Part shown: positions 18,025 through 27,062 of the stretch, piece by piece
Position numbering within the stretch: the first letter of the stretch is position 1
Layout of the letters: every line of letters starts with the position of its first letter
NCBI GenBank assembly: GCA_947478925.1
Contig: CANJXY010000014.1
Coordinates: forward strand, 1 to 37,507
DNA from: Hyphomonadaceae bacterium
GTDB taxonomy: Bacteria > Pseudomonadota > Alphaproteobacteria > Caulobacterales > Hyphomonadaceae
Length of the DNA stretch: 37,507 nt
Direction: 5' to 3'
Notes under the pieces: generated by a model
What the model was told of the DNA's origin: nothing
Databases searched by the model: none
The model's input: only the letters and a program-made list of their open reading frames with translations
Position numbers and translations under genes: made by a program

Positions 18025-18666
18025 GTGAGCCGGGCACGGCTGGGCATCCTCATCTCAGGCCGCGGCTCCAATATGGAGGCGCTCCTGCAGGCTGCGGCTG
18101 ATCCCGCCTGGCCGTGCGAGCCGACGCTGGTGCTGTCGAACAGGCCGAACGCGGGTGGACTGGAAAAAGCGCGAAGCTTTGGCGTCATGGCGACCGCGCT
18201 GGACCACAAGATCTACGGCAAGGATCGAGAAGCGTTCGAGCGCGCGGTAGATGCGGAGCTGCGCGCGGCGGGAGTTGAGTTGATTGCACTGGCGGGATTC
18301 ATGCGCGTGTTGACGCCATGGTTCGTGAATGCGTGGGCAGGAAAACTGATCAACATCCACCCGTCTCTGTTGCCGAAATATCCCGGCGTGGACACGCACA
18401 AACGCGCACTCGCGGCGGGTGACGCCGTGCATGGCTGCACAGTGCATCAGGTGACGGCCGGCGTCGATGAAGGGCCAGTGATCGGTCAGGCCGAGATCGA
18501 TGTGCTAGCCGGCGACACGGAAGACACGCTGGCGGCGCGCGTGCTGAAGGCGGAACACCTGCTCTATCCGCGCTGCCTGGCTGCAGTGGCGCGCAAGGGC
18601 GGGACGCGGGTTGCGGAGACTGTGATCGCCGATGGGGTTGAGGTGCGACTGTTCGCGCCGCACTAA
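18025..18666 (+). CDS. purN: phosphoribosylglycinamide formyltransferase
   Basis: 213 aa from the GTG at 18025, which has GTGAGGATC upstream and reads SRARLGILISGRGSNMEAL; the track's earlier ATG lies inside purM. Transfers a formyl group from 10-formyl-THF to GAR, third step of purine synthesis. The catalytic triad is present: Asn110 and His112 in INIHPSLLPKYPGVDTHKRAL and Asp148 in VTAGVDEGPVIGQ. The operon order purM-purN is the usual one. Confidence 0.96.
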   Translation: MSRARLGILISGRGSNMEALLQAAADPAWPCEPTLVLSNRPNAGGLEKARSFGVMATALDHKIYGKDREAFERAVDAELRAAGVELIALAGFMRVLTPWFVNAWAGKLINIHPSLLPKYPGVDTHKRALAAGDAVHGCTVHQVTAGVDEGPVIGQAEIDVLAGDTEDTLAARVLKAEHLLYPRCLAAVARKGGTRVAETVIADGVEVRLFAPH

Positions 18667-18712
18667 CGGGGCCGACTGGACGCCACCCACATCTCCCGGC
18701 TAGTTTCGCGTT

Positions 18713-19594
18713 ATGACGAAGACCGACATCGAGACACGCAAGGCCCGCGCGCATGCGTGGTTCCAGTCGCTGCAGGGCGACATCATTTCACGCTTTGAGG
18801 CGCTGGAGGATGCGGCGGGACCGCCGCTGTATGCGGGCAAAGCGGGACGGTTCGAGAAGACGCCGTGGAAACGGGGCGATGGCGCGCAGGATCTTGGCGG
18901 CGGCACCATGGCCATCATGAAGGGCCGGTTGTTCGAGAAGGTCGGCGTGCATGTGAGCTGTGTCTATGGGGCGTTTGCGCCGGAATTTGCGAAGACCATT
19001 CCGGGGGCGGATAGGTCGGGCGGGAAGTTCTGGGCGGCTGGCATTTCGCTGATTGCCCACATGGTGTCCCCGCGCGTGCCGGCCGTGCACATGAATACGC
19101 GGATGCTCGTGACAGATGACAGCTGGTTCGGCGGCGGCGCCGACCTAACGCCCCTGCTCGCTTATCAGCGCGAGCAGGAGTTTCCGGACTCGATAGAGTT
19201 CCACGACGCGATGCGCGCGGCGTGTGAGGCCCACCGGACCGACTATGCCGCGATGAAAAAGCATTGCGATGAATACTTCCACTTGCCCCACCGCAACGAG
19301 CCGCGCGGGATCGGCGGGATTTTCTACGATCGCTACAATACCGGTGATTGGGAGAAAGACTTCGCCTTCACGCAGGACGTCGGCCGCGAATTCGCCAAGG
19401 TCTATCCGGAGATCGTGAAACGGCGGATGCTGGAGAGCTGGTCGCCGGAGCAGCGCGAGGAACAACTCGTGCGGCGCGGTCGTTATGTAGAGTTCAACCT
19501 GCTCTACGATCGTGGGACGACGTTCGGCCTGAAGACTGGCGGCAATGTCGCCAGCATCCTGTCGTCGATGCCGCCTGTGGTGAAGTGGCCTTAG
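18713..19594 (+). CDS. hemF: oxygen-dependent coproporphyrinogen III oxidase
   Basis: 293 aa. Aerobic heme synthesis: two oxidative decarboxylations of coproporphyrinogen III. Blocks [51 protein letters not shown] and [31 protein letters not shown] are all present, so the protein looks complete and active. It starts 46 bases after purN and may share its transcript. Its stop overlaps that of the convergent cca gene. Confidence 0.97.
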   Translation: MTKTDIETRKARAHAWFQSLQGDIISRFEALEDAAGPPLYAGKAGRFEKTPWKRGDGAQDLGGGTMAIMKGRLFEKVGVHVSCVYGAFAPEFAKTIPGADRSGGKFWAAGISLIAHMVSPRVPAVHMNTRMLVTDDSWFGGGADLTPLLAYQREQEFPDSIEFHDAMRAACEAHRTDYAAMKKHCDEYFHLPHRNEPRGIGGIFYDRYNTGDWEKDFAFTQDVGREFAKVYPEIVKRRMLESWSPEQREEQLVRRGRYVEFNLLYDRGTTFGLKTGGNVASILSSMPPVVKWP

Positions 19595-20790
19595 ACGAGG
19601 CGTAGAAGCTCGTCCCTTGAAAGCAGGAAGTCGCTGGCGATCCAGGCGGTTTCCGCCTTGCGCAACGCCTCACCTAACAGTGGGCCAGGAGTAAATTCGC
19701 GCGCGAGAAGATCACCTCCCGTGAGCGGCATGACCGGTCTTGGCCAAGCTTCGGCCAGCTCGACCACGTCGGCCCAGGCGGGATCTCCACTCTCAGCCCA
19801 TGCCAGTTTCGCAAGATCCATCACCACCACCGCCCCGACCCGGTAGACGGCGACGCGGACGTCGTGTGGGGTCATATCGGCCGGCATCGGTGTCCCGTCT
19901 TCGGCCGGCAAGACAATGCGGTTGCGCTCTTCGTTCGACAGCTTGAGACGGTTGGCGATGGCTCTTGTCGCGGCGGCGTCTTTCCAGACCAGCGACAGGA
20001 AACGTAGCAGCGCATCTGGCGCTGAACCTCGCCGGGACTCCAGCGCGACCAGTTTGCGCAGCAGGCCAAGGCCGCGCGCTTCCGGGAAGATCTGCGCCAA
20101 CACGCCGGATGACCCCATCGCCTCCAGCGCACCGATCGGCTCGGCGGCAGCGCACAGCTTCTTCGTTTCCATCCAGATGCGCTCGACCGAAATCCCTTCC
20201 AGGCCGACGCGGAGCTTTGCACAGGCAGCGAGACCTGCACCGTCAAGCGCTCCACGGCCGTACCAGGCATAGAAACGGAAGAAACGAAGGATGCGGAGAT
20301 AGTCCTCGCGGATGCGCGTTTCCGGATCGCCGACGAACACGATGCGACGCGCGGCGAGATCGTCGAGGCCGCCGCCAGTCGGATCGAATACGTGTCCGTC
20401 ACGATCAGCATAGAGCGCGTTGATGCGGAAATCGCGGCGCTGGGCGTCTTCTTCCCAGTCCTGCGTGAAGGCGACGACGGCGCGGCGGCCATCGGTTTCG
20501 ACGTCGCGGCGCAGTGTTGTCACTTCAAACGGCGTGTGGTCAGCAACCACTGTCAGCGTGCCGTGCTCAATGCCGGTGGGATGCACGGCGATGTTGGCGG
20601 CGCGCATCACCTGCGTGACCTCGTCCGGCACAAGCTGCGTGGCGATATCGATGTCGGAGACCGGTTCACCAAGCAGGGCGTTGCGTACACAGCCGCCGAC
20701 ATAGCGCGCGGAGCCCGGCCGCGCCGCCTCCAGCGCGTCCATCACCCGTCGCGCGGCGATCATCCAGGGCTGGATCGCCAGCTGAGGCAT
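19591..20790 (-). CDS. cca: CCA-adding tRNA nucleotidyltransferase
   Basis: 399 aa, class II. Adds or repairs the 3' CCA of tRNAs. The nucleotidyltransferase core is at the N-terminus: [27 protein letters not shown] (27-53), with the two Asp of DIDIAT as metal ligands, then [22 protein letters not shown] and [19 protein letters not shown]. The C-terminal part is the usual helical body, shortened compared with E. coli Cca and without an HD domain. Last gene of the DUF1285, CoA pyrophosphatase, DUF6111, cca operon; three bases separate it from the DUF6111 gene. Confidence 0.95.
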   Translation of the reverse strand: MPQLAIQPWMIAARRVMDALEAARPGSARYVGGCVRNALLGEPVSDIDIATQLVPDEVTQVMRAANIAVHPTGIEHGTLTVVADHTPFEVTTLRRDVETDGRRAVVAFTQDWEEDAQRRDFRINALYADRDGHVFDPTGGGLDDLAARRIVFVGDPETRIREDYLRILRFFRFYAWYGRGALDGAGLAACAKLRVGLEGISVERIWMETKKLCAAAEPIGALEAMGSSGVLAQIFPEARGLGLLRKLVALESRRGSAPDALLRFLSLVWKDAAATRAIANRLKLSNEERNRIVLPAEDGTPMPADMTPHDVRVAVYRVGAVVVMDLAKLAWAESGDPAWADVVELAEAWPRPVMPLTGGDLLAREFTPGPLLGEALRKAETAWIASDFLLSRDELLRLV

Positions 20791-20793
20791 GGT

Positions 20794-21138
20794 TTAGTTG
20801 CCCGTGTCGCGCGGGGCGACCGGCGCCTGCGTCGGCGTTTGGGCGGGCTGGTTCTGGCTACCCGGCAGTGGCGTTTCGATGCACGGAATTTCCTTCGCTG
20901 GTACGATGCGGCCTTCAGCGTCCAGACGGGTAGGATCAAAGCATTTGTCGGCTTCACGCGGCTCCAGCAGCGGCGGAATGACAAGGCCAAGAACGGCGAT
21001 GACGGCGCCGATGATTACGAGGCGCGTGAGGGGCCAGCGGTCCTTGATCTTCAGGTCACGCGAGGCGGCGCGATAGATCAGGAACACCGCGAACGGGATC
21101 AGGAAAAGGAGGAGTTCGACGAGGATGCGTTGAGTCAT
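20794..21138 (-). CDS. DUF6111 family small membrane protein
   Basis: 114 aa. Two transmembrane helices are visible (about 5-23, ILVELLLFLIPFAVFLIY; and 41-58, VIIGAVIAVLGLVIPPLL), then a Pro/Gln/Thr-rich tail ending QTPTQAPVAPRDTGN. This is the layout of DUF6111 proteins, which commonly lie beside cca and a CoA pyrophosphatase in Alphaproteobacteria; function unknown. Gaps to its neighbours are 3 and 26 bases. Confidence 0.82.
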   Translation of the reverse strand: MTQRILVELLLFLIPFAVFLIYRAASRDLKIKDRWPLTRLVIIGAVIAVLGLVIPPLLEPREADKCFDPTRLDAEGRIVPAKEIPCIETPLPGSQNQPAQTPTQAPVAPRDTGN

Positions 21139-21164
21139 GTCAGGTCCGTATCACACGCCGCACT

Positions 21165-21788
21165 TCACGCGCCATATAGCCGGTCATGGAGGGATTTGAG
21201 CATTCCGGCCGTCGCCCCCCAGATATAGCGCCCGTTGTGGGGCATGGCGTAATAGGCGCGCAAGACCCCGGCATATTCCCTCTCGTGACGCTGGTGATTT
21301 GCCGGGTCCATCAGGAAGCTGAGCGGGGTTTCGAACACATCGGCGACCTCGCGCTCGCTGGGCGTGGGCACATAGTCGGCGGGCAGGAGGCCTACGAAAG
21401 GCGCGATTGCGAAGCCCGAACCTGTTAGGTACGTGTCGCCCTGCCCCAGCACTTTCACCGTGGACGGATCAACGCCAACCTCCTCATTGGCCTCGCGCAG
21501 GGCGGCAGCGAGCGCGTTTTCGCCCGGCTCGATCCGGCCGCCCGGAAAGGCCACCTGCCCGGCATGGCTGGCCATGGTTTCAGGGCGGAGGGTGAGCAGG
21601 ACGCCGAAATCGTCGCCCCGGTCCATTAGCGCGACGAGCACTGCGGCACGGCGATATTTGCCATTGGGCGGCAGCCGCCAGTCCGGGTTGAGGTCGTAGT
21701 CGGTGCGCACCGGCTGGTCGAACACAGCATCAAGCGGCGCCAGCAGGCGCGCGGCGCGATCGAGGAAATCTGGCTTGGTGAAGACCAT
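21165..21788 (-). CDS. CoA pyrophosphatase (Nudix, UPF0035 type)
   Basis: 207 aa. Predicted to cleave CoA to 3',5'-ADP and 4'-phosphopantetheine. The UPF0035 signature LLTLRPETMASHAGQVAFPGG directly precedes a canonical Nudix box GGRIEPGENALAAALREANEEVGV (one 23-residue box, unlike the split box of the NUDT19-like gene). The gene starts 3 bases after the DUF1285 stop. Known members of this type include E. coli YeaB (NudL). Residue set looks complete. Confidence 0.93.
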   Translation of the reverse strand: MVFTKPDFLDRAARLLAPLDAVFDQPVRTDYDLNPDWRLPPNGKYRRAAVLVALMDRGDDFGVLLTLRPETMASHAGQVAFPGGRIEPGENALAAALREANEEVGVDPSTVKVLGQGDTYLTGSGFAIAPFVGLLPADYVPTPSEREVADVFETPLSFLMDPANHQRHEREYAGVLRAYYAMPHNGRYIWGATAGMLKSLHDRLYGA

Positions 21789-21791
21789 CGG

Positions 21792-22379
21792 TTAGGCCAT
21801 CTCCCCGACGCTGAAGCGGACCCCTGCGGAGACTACGCTCATCGTGGATTTGCCTGCATCCGGCTCGGCCCATCCGATAAGCTCGTAATAGGGCGGCCGG
21901 GCCAGCCGGGCTTCCAGACCTCCCCGGACCAGGACATAGGTCGAGGGCTCGCCTGTCTGGCGATTTGTCACGACGCGGAGCGGGTGGGCCGCATCGACTG
22001 CCACGACATCGCCCACATTCGTCGTGACCAGTATCACCTGATGGCCATCCGACTCATGCCGGTCCACGCGCACGCCCACGAACGGGGCGTCGTCCACCTT
22101 CACCACCACTTTTTCGTGAGGGGTGACCAGGTAATAGCCATCGGCGTCGCGTCTGAGGATGGTCGAGAACAGCTGGACGAGCTTTTCCCTACTGAACCGC
22201 ACGCCTTCCTGCCACCAGGAGCCGTCGCGGCGGATTTGCAGGCCGATGTCCCCACAGTGGGTCGGGTTCCACAAATTTACGGGCGGCAGGGAACGGGGCT
22301 TTTCCAAACCCGCTTCCACCTGCAAGGTGGAAATCAGGTCCGCGAGCGACTTTATGTTCGGGGCTATCGCGTTCGACAT
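21792..22379 (-). CDS. DUF1285 domain protein
   Basis: 195 aa from the ATG at 22379 (GGAGG eleven bases upstream). The track's ORF of 468 aa is too long at the front, where it is the shadow of moxR. Sequence WNPTHCGDIGLQIRRDGSWWQEG and RFSREKLVQLFSTILRRDADGYYLVTPHEKVVV are characteristic DUF1285 segments. Soluble, all-beta looking. First gene of the operon that ends with cca. Only 39 bases separate it from the divergent moxR. Confidence 0.88.
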   Translation of the reverse strand: MSNAIAPNIKSLADLISTLQVEAGLEKPRSLPPVNLWNPTHCGDIGLQIRRDGSWWQEGVRFSREKLVQLFSTILRRDADGYYLVTPHEKVVVKVDDAPFVGVRVDRHESDGHQVILVTTNVGDVVAVDAAHPLRVVTNRQTGEPSTYVLVRGGLEARLARPPYYELIGWAEPDAGKSTMSVVSAGVRFSVGEMA

Positions 22380-22418
22380 GGGCAGCTCGGCCTCCGGGTT
22401 CTCCCCACAGATAGGTAA

Positions 22419-23426
22419 ATGCACCGCATGAGTGAAGCCGCCATCGCCCCATCGTCCGATATCGTCAAGGAAGCCGATGCTGCCGTCGAGCTTCTGGCGC
22501 AGGTGCGCGCCGAGATCGGGAAGGTCGTGTTCGGCCAGGAACGCGTGGTCGAGCTGGTCCTGGCGACCGTTCTGGCCGGGGGCCATGCCCTGCTGATCGG
22601 GGCGCCAGGTCTTGCCAAGACCAAGCTGGTGGAAGCGACCGCCCGGGCGCTGGGCCTCGACTGGGGTCGGGTGCAGTTCACCCCCGACCTGATGCCGTCC
22701 GACATTCTGGGTTCGGAGATCCTCGATGAGGGCGCGTCCGGCCGTGCTTTCCGGTTCGTAAAGGGACCAATCTTCACCAGCCTGCTGATGGCCGACGAGA
22801 TCAACCGCGCCTCTCCGCGTACGCAATCCGCGCTGCTGCAAGCGATGCAGGAGCGGCATGTGACCGTGGCAGGCGCGAGCTATGACCTGCCCAAACCGTT
22901 CCACGTGCTGGCGACGCAGAACCCGATCGAACAGGAAGGCACTTATCCGTTGCCCGAAGCGCAGCTCGACCGCTTCTTGCTCAAGGTTGATGTTGACTAT
23001 CCGGATGCTGAGACCGAGCGCCGCATCCTGGTGGAAACGACGGGACTTGGGGATCAGACCGTTCGTCCGGTTCTTGACGCAGAAAAGCTTATCGCCATCC
23101 AGTCGCTCGTGCGTCGCATGACGGTGGGCGAGGAAGTACTCGAAGCCATCCTGCGTCTCGTGCGCTCGGCGCGTCCGGAGCAGTCTGACAATCCGCAAGT
23201 GAAGAAGCGCGTCGACTGGGGTCCGTCTCCGCGTGCCGGTCAGTCACTGATGCTTGCTGCACGTTCGCGTGCGTTGCTGCGCGGACGCCTTGCCCCCTCG
23301 CTCGACGATATCGAGGCACTGGCGGAGCCCGCTCTGGGTCACCGCATGGCGCTGGCCTACGACCCGACCGGCCAAGGGGGCACGCTGTCGGCGCTGATCC
23401 AGGAACTTGTCGCCAAAGTCGCTTAA
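22419..23426 (+). CDS. MoxR-family AAA+ ATPase
   Basis: 335 aa. Walker A LIGAPGLAKTKL (60-70), Walker B LLMADEINRASP (123-134), sensor-like LATQNPIEQEGTYPLPEAQLDRFLLKV, then a helical lid. MoxR proteins assist maturation or activation of vWA-domain and membrane complexes. The ATG three codons downstream is an alternative start. The downstream DUF58, BatA-DUF4159 and vWA genes form the standard genomic partner set, transcribed together. Divergent promoter space is only 39 bases. Confidence 0.95.
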   Translation: MHRMSEAAIAPSSDIVKEADAAVELLAQVRAEIGKVVFGQERVVELVLATVLAGGHALLIGAPGLAKTKLVEATARALGLDWGRVQFTPDLMPSDILGSEILDEGASGRAFRFVKGPIFTSLLMADEINRASPRTQSALLQAMQERHVTVAGASYDLPKPFHVLATQNPIEQEGTYPLPEAQLDRFLLKVDVDYPDAETERRILVETTGLGDQTVRPVLDAEKLIAIQSLVRRMTVGEEVLEAILRLVRSARPEQSDNPQVKKRVDWGPSPRAGQSLMLAARSRALLRGRLAPSLDDIEALAEPALGHRMALAYDPTGQGGTLSALIQELVAKVA

Positions 23427-23457
23427 CGTCTCAAGACCTCCCCCAGGACTTCCCCAA

Positions 23458-24330
23458 GTGCCACAGGCGCCCCTCTCGCAGTTGAAAGCCGAAGCGTCCG
23501 CTCTTGCGGGCGACCTCGGCACCCTGACCACGCACGCGCGCGCGGCGAGCGCGGCGCATCTGGGCTCCGCCGGCCGGCGCAAGTCGGGGATGGGTGAGAA
23601 CTTCTGGCAGTATCGCAGGCACACGACAGAGGACGGCGCGGATCGCATCGACTGGCGCAGGTCGGCGCGCGAGGAAAACCTGTTCGTGCGGGAGACAGAG
23701 CTGGAAACCGCGCGCACCTTCCTCTTCTGGGCCGATCCGAGCCAGGGCTTTCACTGGTCGAGCGCCGAGGCGATCCCGCACAAGGCGGACCGCGCCCTGC
23801 TACTTTGCATGGCGCTGGCCGGGGCGCTTTCGCGCTCGGGCGAACGTTGTGGCGCGCTGGGTGGCGGACGTGGACCCGTCTCTGGCGCGCGTGCTGCGGC
23901 GCGTGTCGGCGAGGACATCCGCAGTATTCGTGCTGATACGTCCTTCCCTCGCCCGCCGCGCGATAACGCTGCGGTAGTGGTGTGTAGCGATTTCTATTCG
24001 CCGCTGGCTGACTGGCGTTCGCGTCTGGCGCCGGTTGCCGCCAAATGTCGTGACGGCGTGCTACTGCAGGTGTGTGATCCGATCGAAGAAACCTATCCGT
24101 TCAATGGGCGCGTGCGGTTCTTCCGGCCCGGGCAGGATAGTGAACGCCTGATCGGTCGCGCGGAGTCGATCCGCGACGGCTATCTCGACAAGTTCGCCCA
24201 GCGCCGAAAAGACATGACGGATCTTGCCGCCGAAATCGGCTGGCGCTTTGTGAGCCATGTCACCAGCGAGCCTTCGCGTACGCCGCTTGGTGAACTTGCG
24301 TACGGCTTCACCAGCGGGGTCGCGGCTTGA
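23458..24330 (+). CDS. DUF58 domain protein
   Basis: About 290 aa from the GTG at 23458 (AGGA nine bases upstream); the track's TTG at 23407 would overlap moxR by 20 bases and is possible. The DUF58 signature GRRKSGMGENFWQYRRHTTEDGADRIDWRRSARE lies at the N-terminus, followed by a vWA-like half: VVVCSDFYSPLADW, RDGVLLQVCDPIEETYPF, and GRVRFF. The family accompanies MoxR ATPases and is thought to be a vWA-like partner. Stop overlaps the next start in TTGA, a sign of coupled translation. Confidence 0.87.
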   Translation: MPQAPLSQLKAEASALAGDLGTLTTHARAASAAHLGSAGRRKSGMGENFWQYRRHTTEDGADRIDWRRSAREENLFVRETELETARTFLFWADPSQGFHWSSAEAIPHKADRALLLCMALAGALSRSGERCGALGGGRGPVSGARAAARVGEDIRSIRADTSFPRPPRDNAAVVVCSDFYSPLADWRSRLAPVAAKCRDGVLLQVCDPIEETYPFNGRVRFFRPGQDSERLIGRAESIRDGYLDKFAQRRKDMTDLAAEIGWRFVSHVTSEPSRTPLGELAYGFTSGVAA

Positions 24331-27062
24331 GCCTGGGTCCGTTCCTGTTCCTGCAGCCATGGGCGCTGCTTGGGCTCATTGCCCTTCCCCTGCTTTGGCT
24401 TTTGCTGCGCGCGACGCCGCCGGAGCCAAAGCGGTTTGCGCTTCCATCGCTGGCGCTGCTGGAAGACCTCAAGCCGGAAGAAGAAACGCCGGCGCGGACG
24501 CCATGGTGGCTGTTGCTGCTGCGGATGATTGCACTCGCGCTCGCCATTCTCGGCTTCGCGCGACCGACCTGGGCGCCGAACGCACAAGTCAGCACCAACG
24601 GCGGTACTCTGATCGTGGTCGACGATGGCTGGACCAGCGCAGAACGCTGGCGCGATATCGTGCGCACCGCAACGGCTGCGGTCGATGAGGCCTCGCAGCA
24701 GGGCGGCACGCTGCATGTGATGTTCACCGCGCCGCGTGAAGTGGCGCGAGATGTTTCCGAGGCCCTCGATGCAGAGACGGCGCGACAACTTTTGCGCAAC
24801 GAGCGTCCTGCAGCGTGGCTGCCAGATCGCGTGGCGGCGCTGGCGGCGCTCGACAAGACACAGCTGAAGCCCGGCCGAATAATCTGGGTGACGGACGGTT
24901 TTGACCATGACAGCGCGGCGGCTTTCGCGCGGGGCCTCGCCGCCAAGGGCGCGACGGACGTGCGCATCACCCGGCCCAAGAGCGCGTTTGCGATCACGTC
25001 TGCGGACTCTTCTGCCGAAGGCGCTCGCGTCTCGGTCGTACGCGCGGACACAATACCGGGCATCACGGCGGACATCATCGCCGAAACCTCCGAGGGCGCC
25101 TCCATCGCCTCGACGCGCATTGCGTTTGATGGGGGAGCGACGACAGCGGAAGCAGCCTTCCCAATCCCAGCAGCGGCTTTGAACCGCGTGGCGCGGTTCC
25201 GCATTGGCGGATCGCCATCGGCTGGTGGCGTCTGGCTGTGGGATGACACGGCGCGCCGGCCGCATGTCGGGCTCGCGGATACGCAAAACGAGGCCCAGCC
25301 GCTGCTGGCGGAACACTATTATGCGCGCAAGGCGTTGCAGCCCTACGCGCAGCTGACCGAGAAGCCGTTGGCCAATCTGCTCGATACGCCGATCGACGCG
25401 ATCATCATGGGCGATCGCGGCACCATCGACGACGCGACCAAGACGCGGCTGGTGGACTGGATCGACAAGGGCGGCGTGCTGATCCGCTTTGCGGGGCCTC
25501 GCCTTGCGGCACAGGAAGGCGCGCTGACGCCAGTGGCGCTGCGGCCGACATCGCGCTCGCTCGGGTCCTCGCTATCGTGGGAGACGCCGCAGAAGGTTGC
25601 GGACTTCCCGGCGAGTTCGCCCTTCTTCGGCATTCCTAAGCCGGTTGATGCGGCTGTTCGCCAGCAGGTTCTGGCCCAGCCTTCAGCCGAACTCGAAAGC
25701 CAGACATGGGCCAAGCTCGAAGACGGCACGCCTCTGGTCACCGCAAAACGCATGGGACGCGGCGAGCTGATCCTGTTTCACGTTACGGCCGATCCGGATT
25801 GGTCCGACATGCCCTATACCGGCGCCTTCGTTGAGATGTTGCGCCGCTCTGTGGTGTCGGGCGGCGAACGCACCGGACCGTCCGCTCTGGGAACCGAAGG
25901 CACGCTTGCGCCGGCGCGCGTGCTCGATGGATTTGGCGTGCTAACGCCGCCGCAATCATCCGCAACGCCCATTCCCGCCGCGACTTTCCTCACCACGCGC
26001 CCCGGTCCGACAACACCGCCGGGCATCTATCTTGGGCCAGGCGGTGAGCGCGCACTGAACGCTGGAGCGCCTGCGCCGCAAGCGTTCGATGCGTGGCCGG
26101 CGGAAGTCTCGGTGACCCAGGAAGCAGCCATCGTCGAGCGCGCAGGGCTCGGCGGCTGGATGATCGGGCTCGCACTGGGGATCGTCGCGCTGGACCTGTT
26201 GATCGCGCTGGCGTTCGCCGGGCGTATCCCACGCTTCTTCGGCAAGAAGGCCGCTGCTGCCTTGTTGATGTTCGTCATTGGCGGCGCGCTGCTGAACGCG
26301 GCGCCGCCCGCTTCGGCGCAGACAACGGAACAGCTGGCGCGTGAAGCAGCGGCCCATCTGCGCTTCGCCTATGTCAAAACCGGCGACCGCCGGCTGGATG
26401 ACACGACCAAGGCTGGGCTGTTCGGCCTGTCCTACCAGCTCGGCCAGCGCACGTCGGTTGAGCCGGAGATGCCGCATGGGATCGACCTATCGCGCGACAG
26501 TCTCGAACTCTATCCGATGATCTACTACGCCGTGCCGCGCGATGCGAAGGCGCTGCCTCCCATGGCTGTTGCGAAGGTGAATGCCTATCTGCGGGCCGGC
26601 GGCGCGTTTGTGGTCGATACGCGTGATGCCGCGCCGGGCCGCGATGTATCGCAGGACCTCCAGCGATTGCTGCAGGGGATCGACGCGCCGCGCATGATAC
26701 CGGCGCCGGCGAACCACGTACTGACCAAGAGCTATTACCTGATCCGCTCCTTCCCCGGCCGTCTCAACGGACGCCTCTGGATCGAGAGCGGCGCGACGGA
26801 TCGCGATACACGGCGGGGCGATGGCGTCTCGGGCCTGTTCATCGGCGGATCGGACTGGGCCGGCGCGTGGGCGATCGACGACAAGACCGGACGGCCACTG
26901 CTGACGATGGATGGCGGCGAGCAGGCGCGCGAGATGTCTTACCGCTTCGGTATCAACCTCGTGATGTACATCCTCACCGGCAACTACAAGGAAGACCAGG
27001 TTCACATTCCCGATCTGCTTGAACGCCTCGGCACCTCGCGCGACAGGGCCAACGGACCATGA
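24327..27062 (+). CDS. BatA-like N-terminus fused to DUF4159, membrane protein
   Basis: 911 aa from a TTG that overlaps the DUF58 stop by 4 bases. Residues 1-80 are the BatA/aerotolerance N-terminus (two helices around FLFLQPWALLGLIALPLLWLLL and LLLLRMIALALAILGF). A vWA-like domain follows in which the metal site is degenerate (VVDDGWTSAERW). Another helix lies near 610-630, and then about 636-664 reads like a second, internal signal peptide (KKAAAALLMFVIGGALLN, ending PASAQT), after which DUF4159 begins (LRFAYVKTGDRRLDDTTKAGL) and ends as a periplasmic-type domain. The order suggests fusion of two ancestral genes. Stop overlaps the next start by 4 bases. Confidence 0.85.
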   Translation: MSLGPFLFLQPWALLGLIALPLLWLLLRATPPEPKRFALPSLALLEDLKPEEETPARTPWWLLLLRMIALALAILGFARPTWAPNAQVSTNGGTLIVVDDGWTSAERWRDIVRTATAAVDEASQQGGTLHVMFTAPREVARDVSEALDAETARQLLRNERPAAWLPDRVAALAALDKTQLKPGRIIWVTDGFDHDSAAAFARGLAAKGATDVRITRPKSAFAITSADSSAEGARVSVVRADTIPGITADIIAETSEGASIASTRIAFDGGATTAEAAFPIPAAALNRVARFRIGGSPSAGGVWLWDDTARRPHVGLADTQNEAQPLLAEHYYARKALQPYAQLTEKPLANLLDTPIDAIIMGDRGTIDDATKTRLVDWIDKGGVLIRFAGPRLAAQEGALTPVALRPTSRSLGSSLSWETPQKVADFPASSPFFGIPKPVDAAVRQQVLAQPSAELESQTWAKLEDGTPLVTAKRMGRGELILFHVTADPDWSDMPYTGAFVEMLRRSVVSGGERTGPSALGTEGTLAPARVLDGFGVLTPPQSSATPIPAATFLTTRPGPTTPPGIYLGPGGERALNAGAPAPQAFDAWPAEVSVTQEAAIVERAGLGGWMIGLALGIVALDLLIALAFAGRIPRFFGKKAAAALLMFVIGGALLNAAPPASAQTTEQLAREAAAHLRFAYVKTGDRRLDDTTKAGLFGLSYQLGQRTSVEPEMPHGIDLSRDSLELYPMIYYAVPRDAKALPPMAVAKVNAYLRAGGAFVVDTRDAAPGRDVSQDLQRLLQGIDAPRMIPAPANHVLTKSYYLIRSFPGRLNGRLWIESGATDRDTRRGDGVSGLFIGGSDWAGAWAIDDKTGRPLLTMDGGEQAREMSYRFGINLVMYILTGNYKEDQVHIPDLLERLGTSRDRANGP

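Noticed and set aside
22380-23198. Front of the track ORF 21792..23198 (minus)
   Set aside because: It is the reverse shadow of moxR; the real DUF1285 start is the ATG at 22379.
24180-25316. Minus-strand ORFs of 378 and 313 aa over the DUF4159 gene
   Set aside because: Arg/Ala-rich shadows of the plus-strand gene with no motifs.
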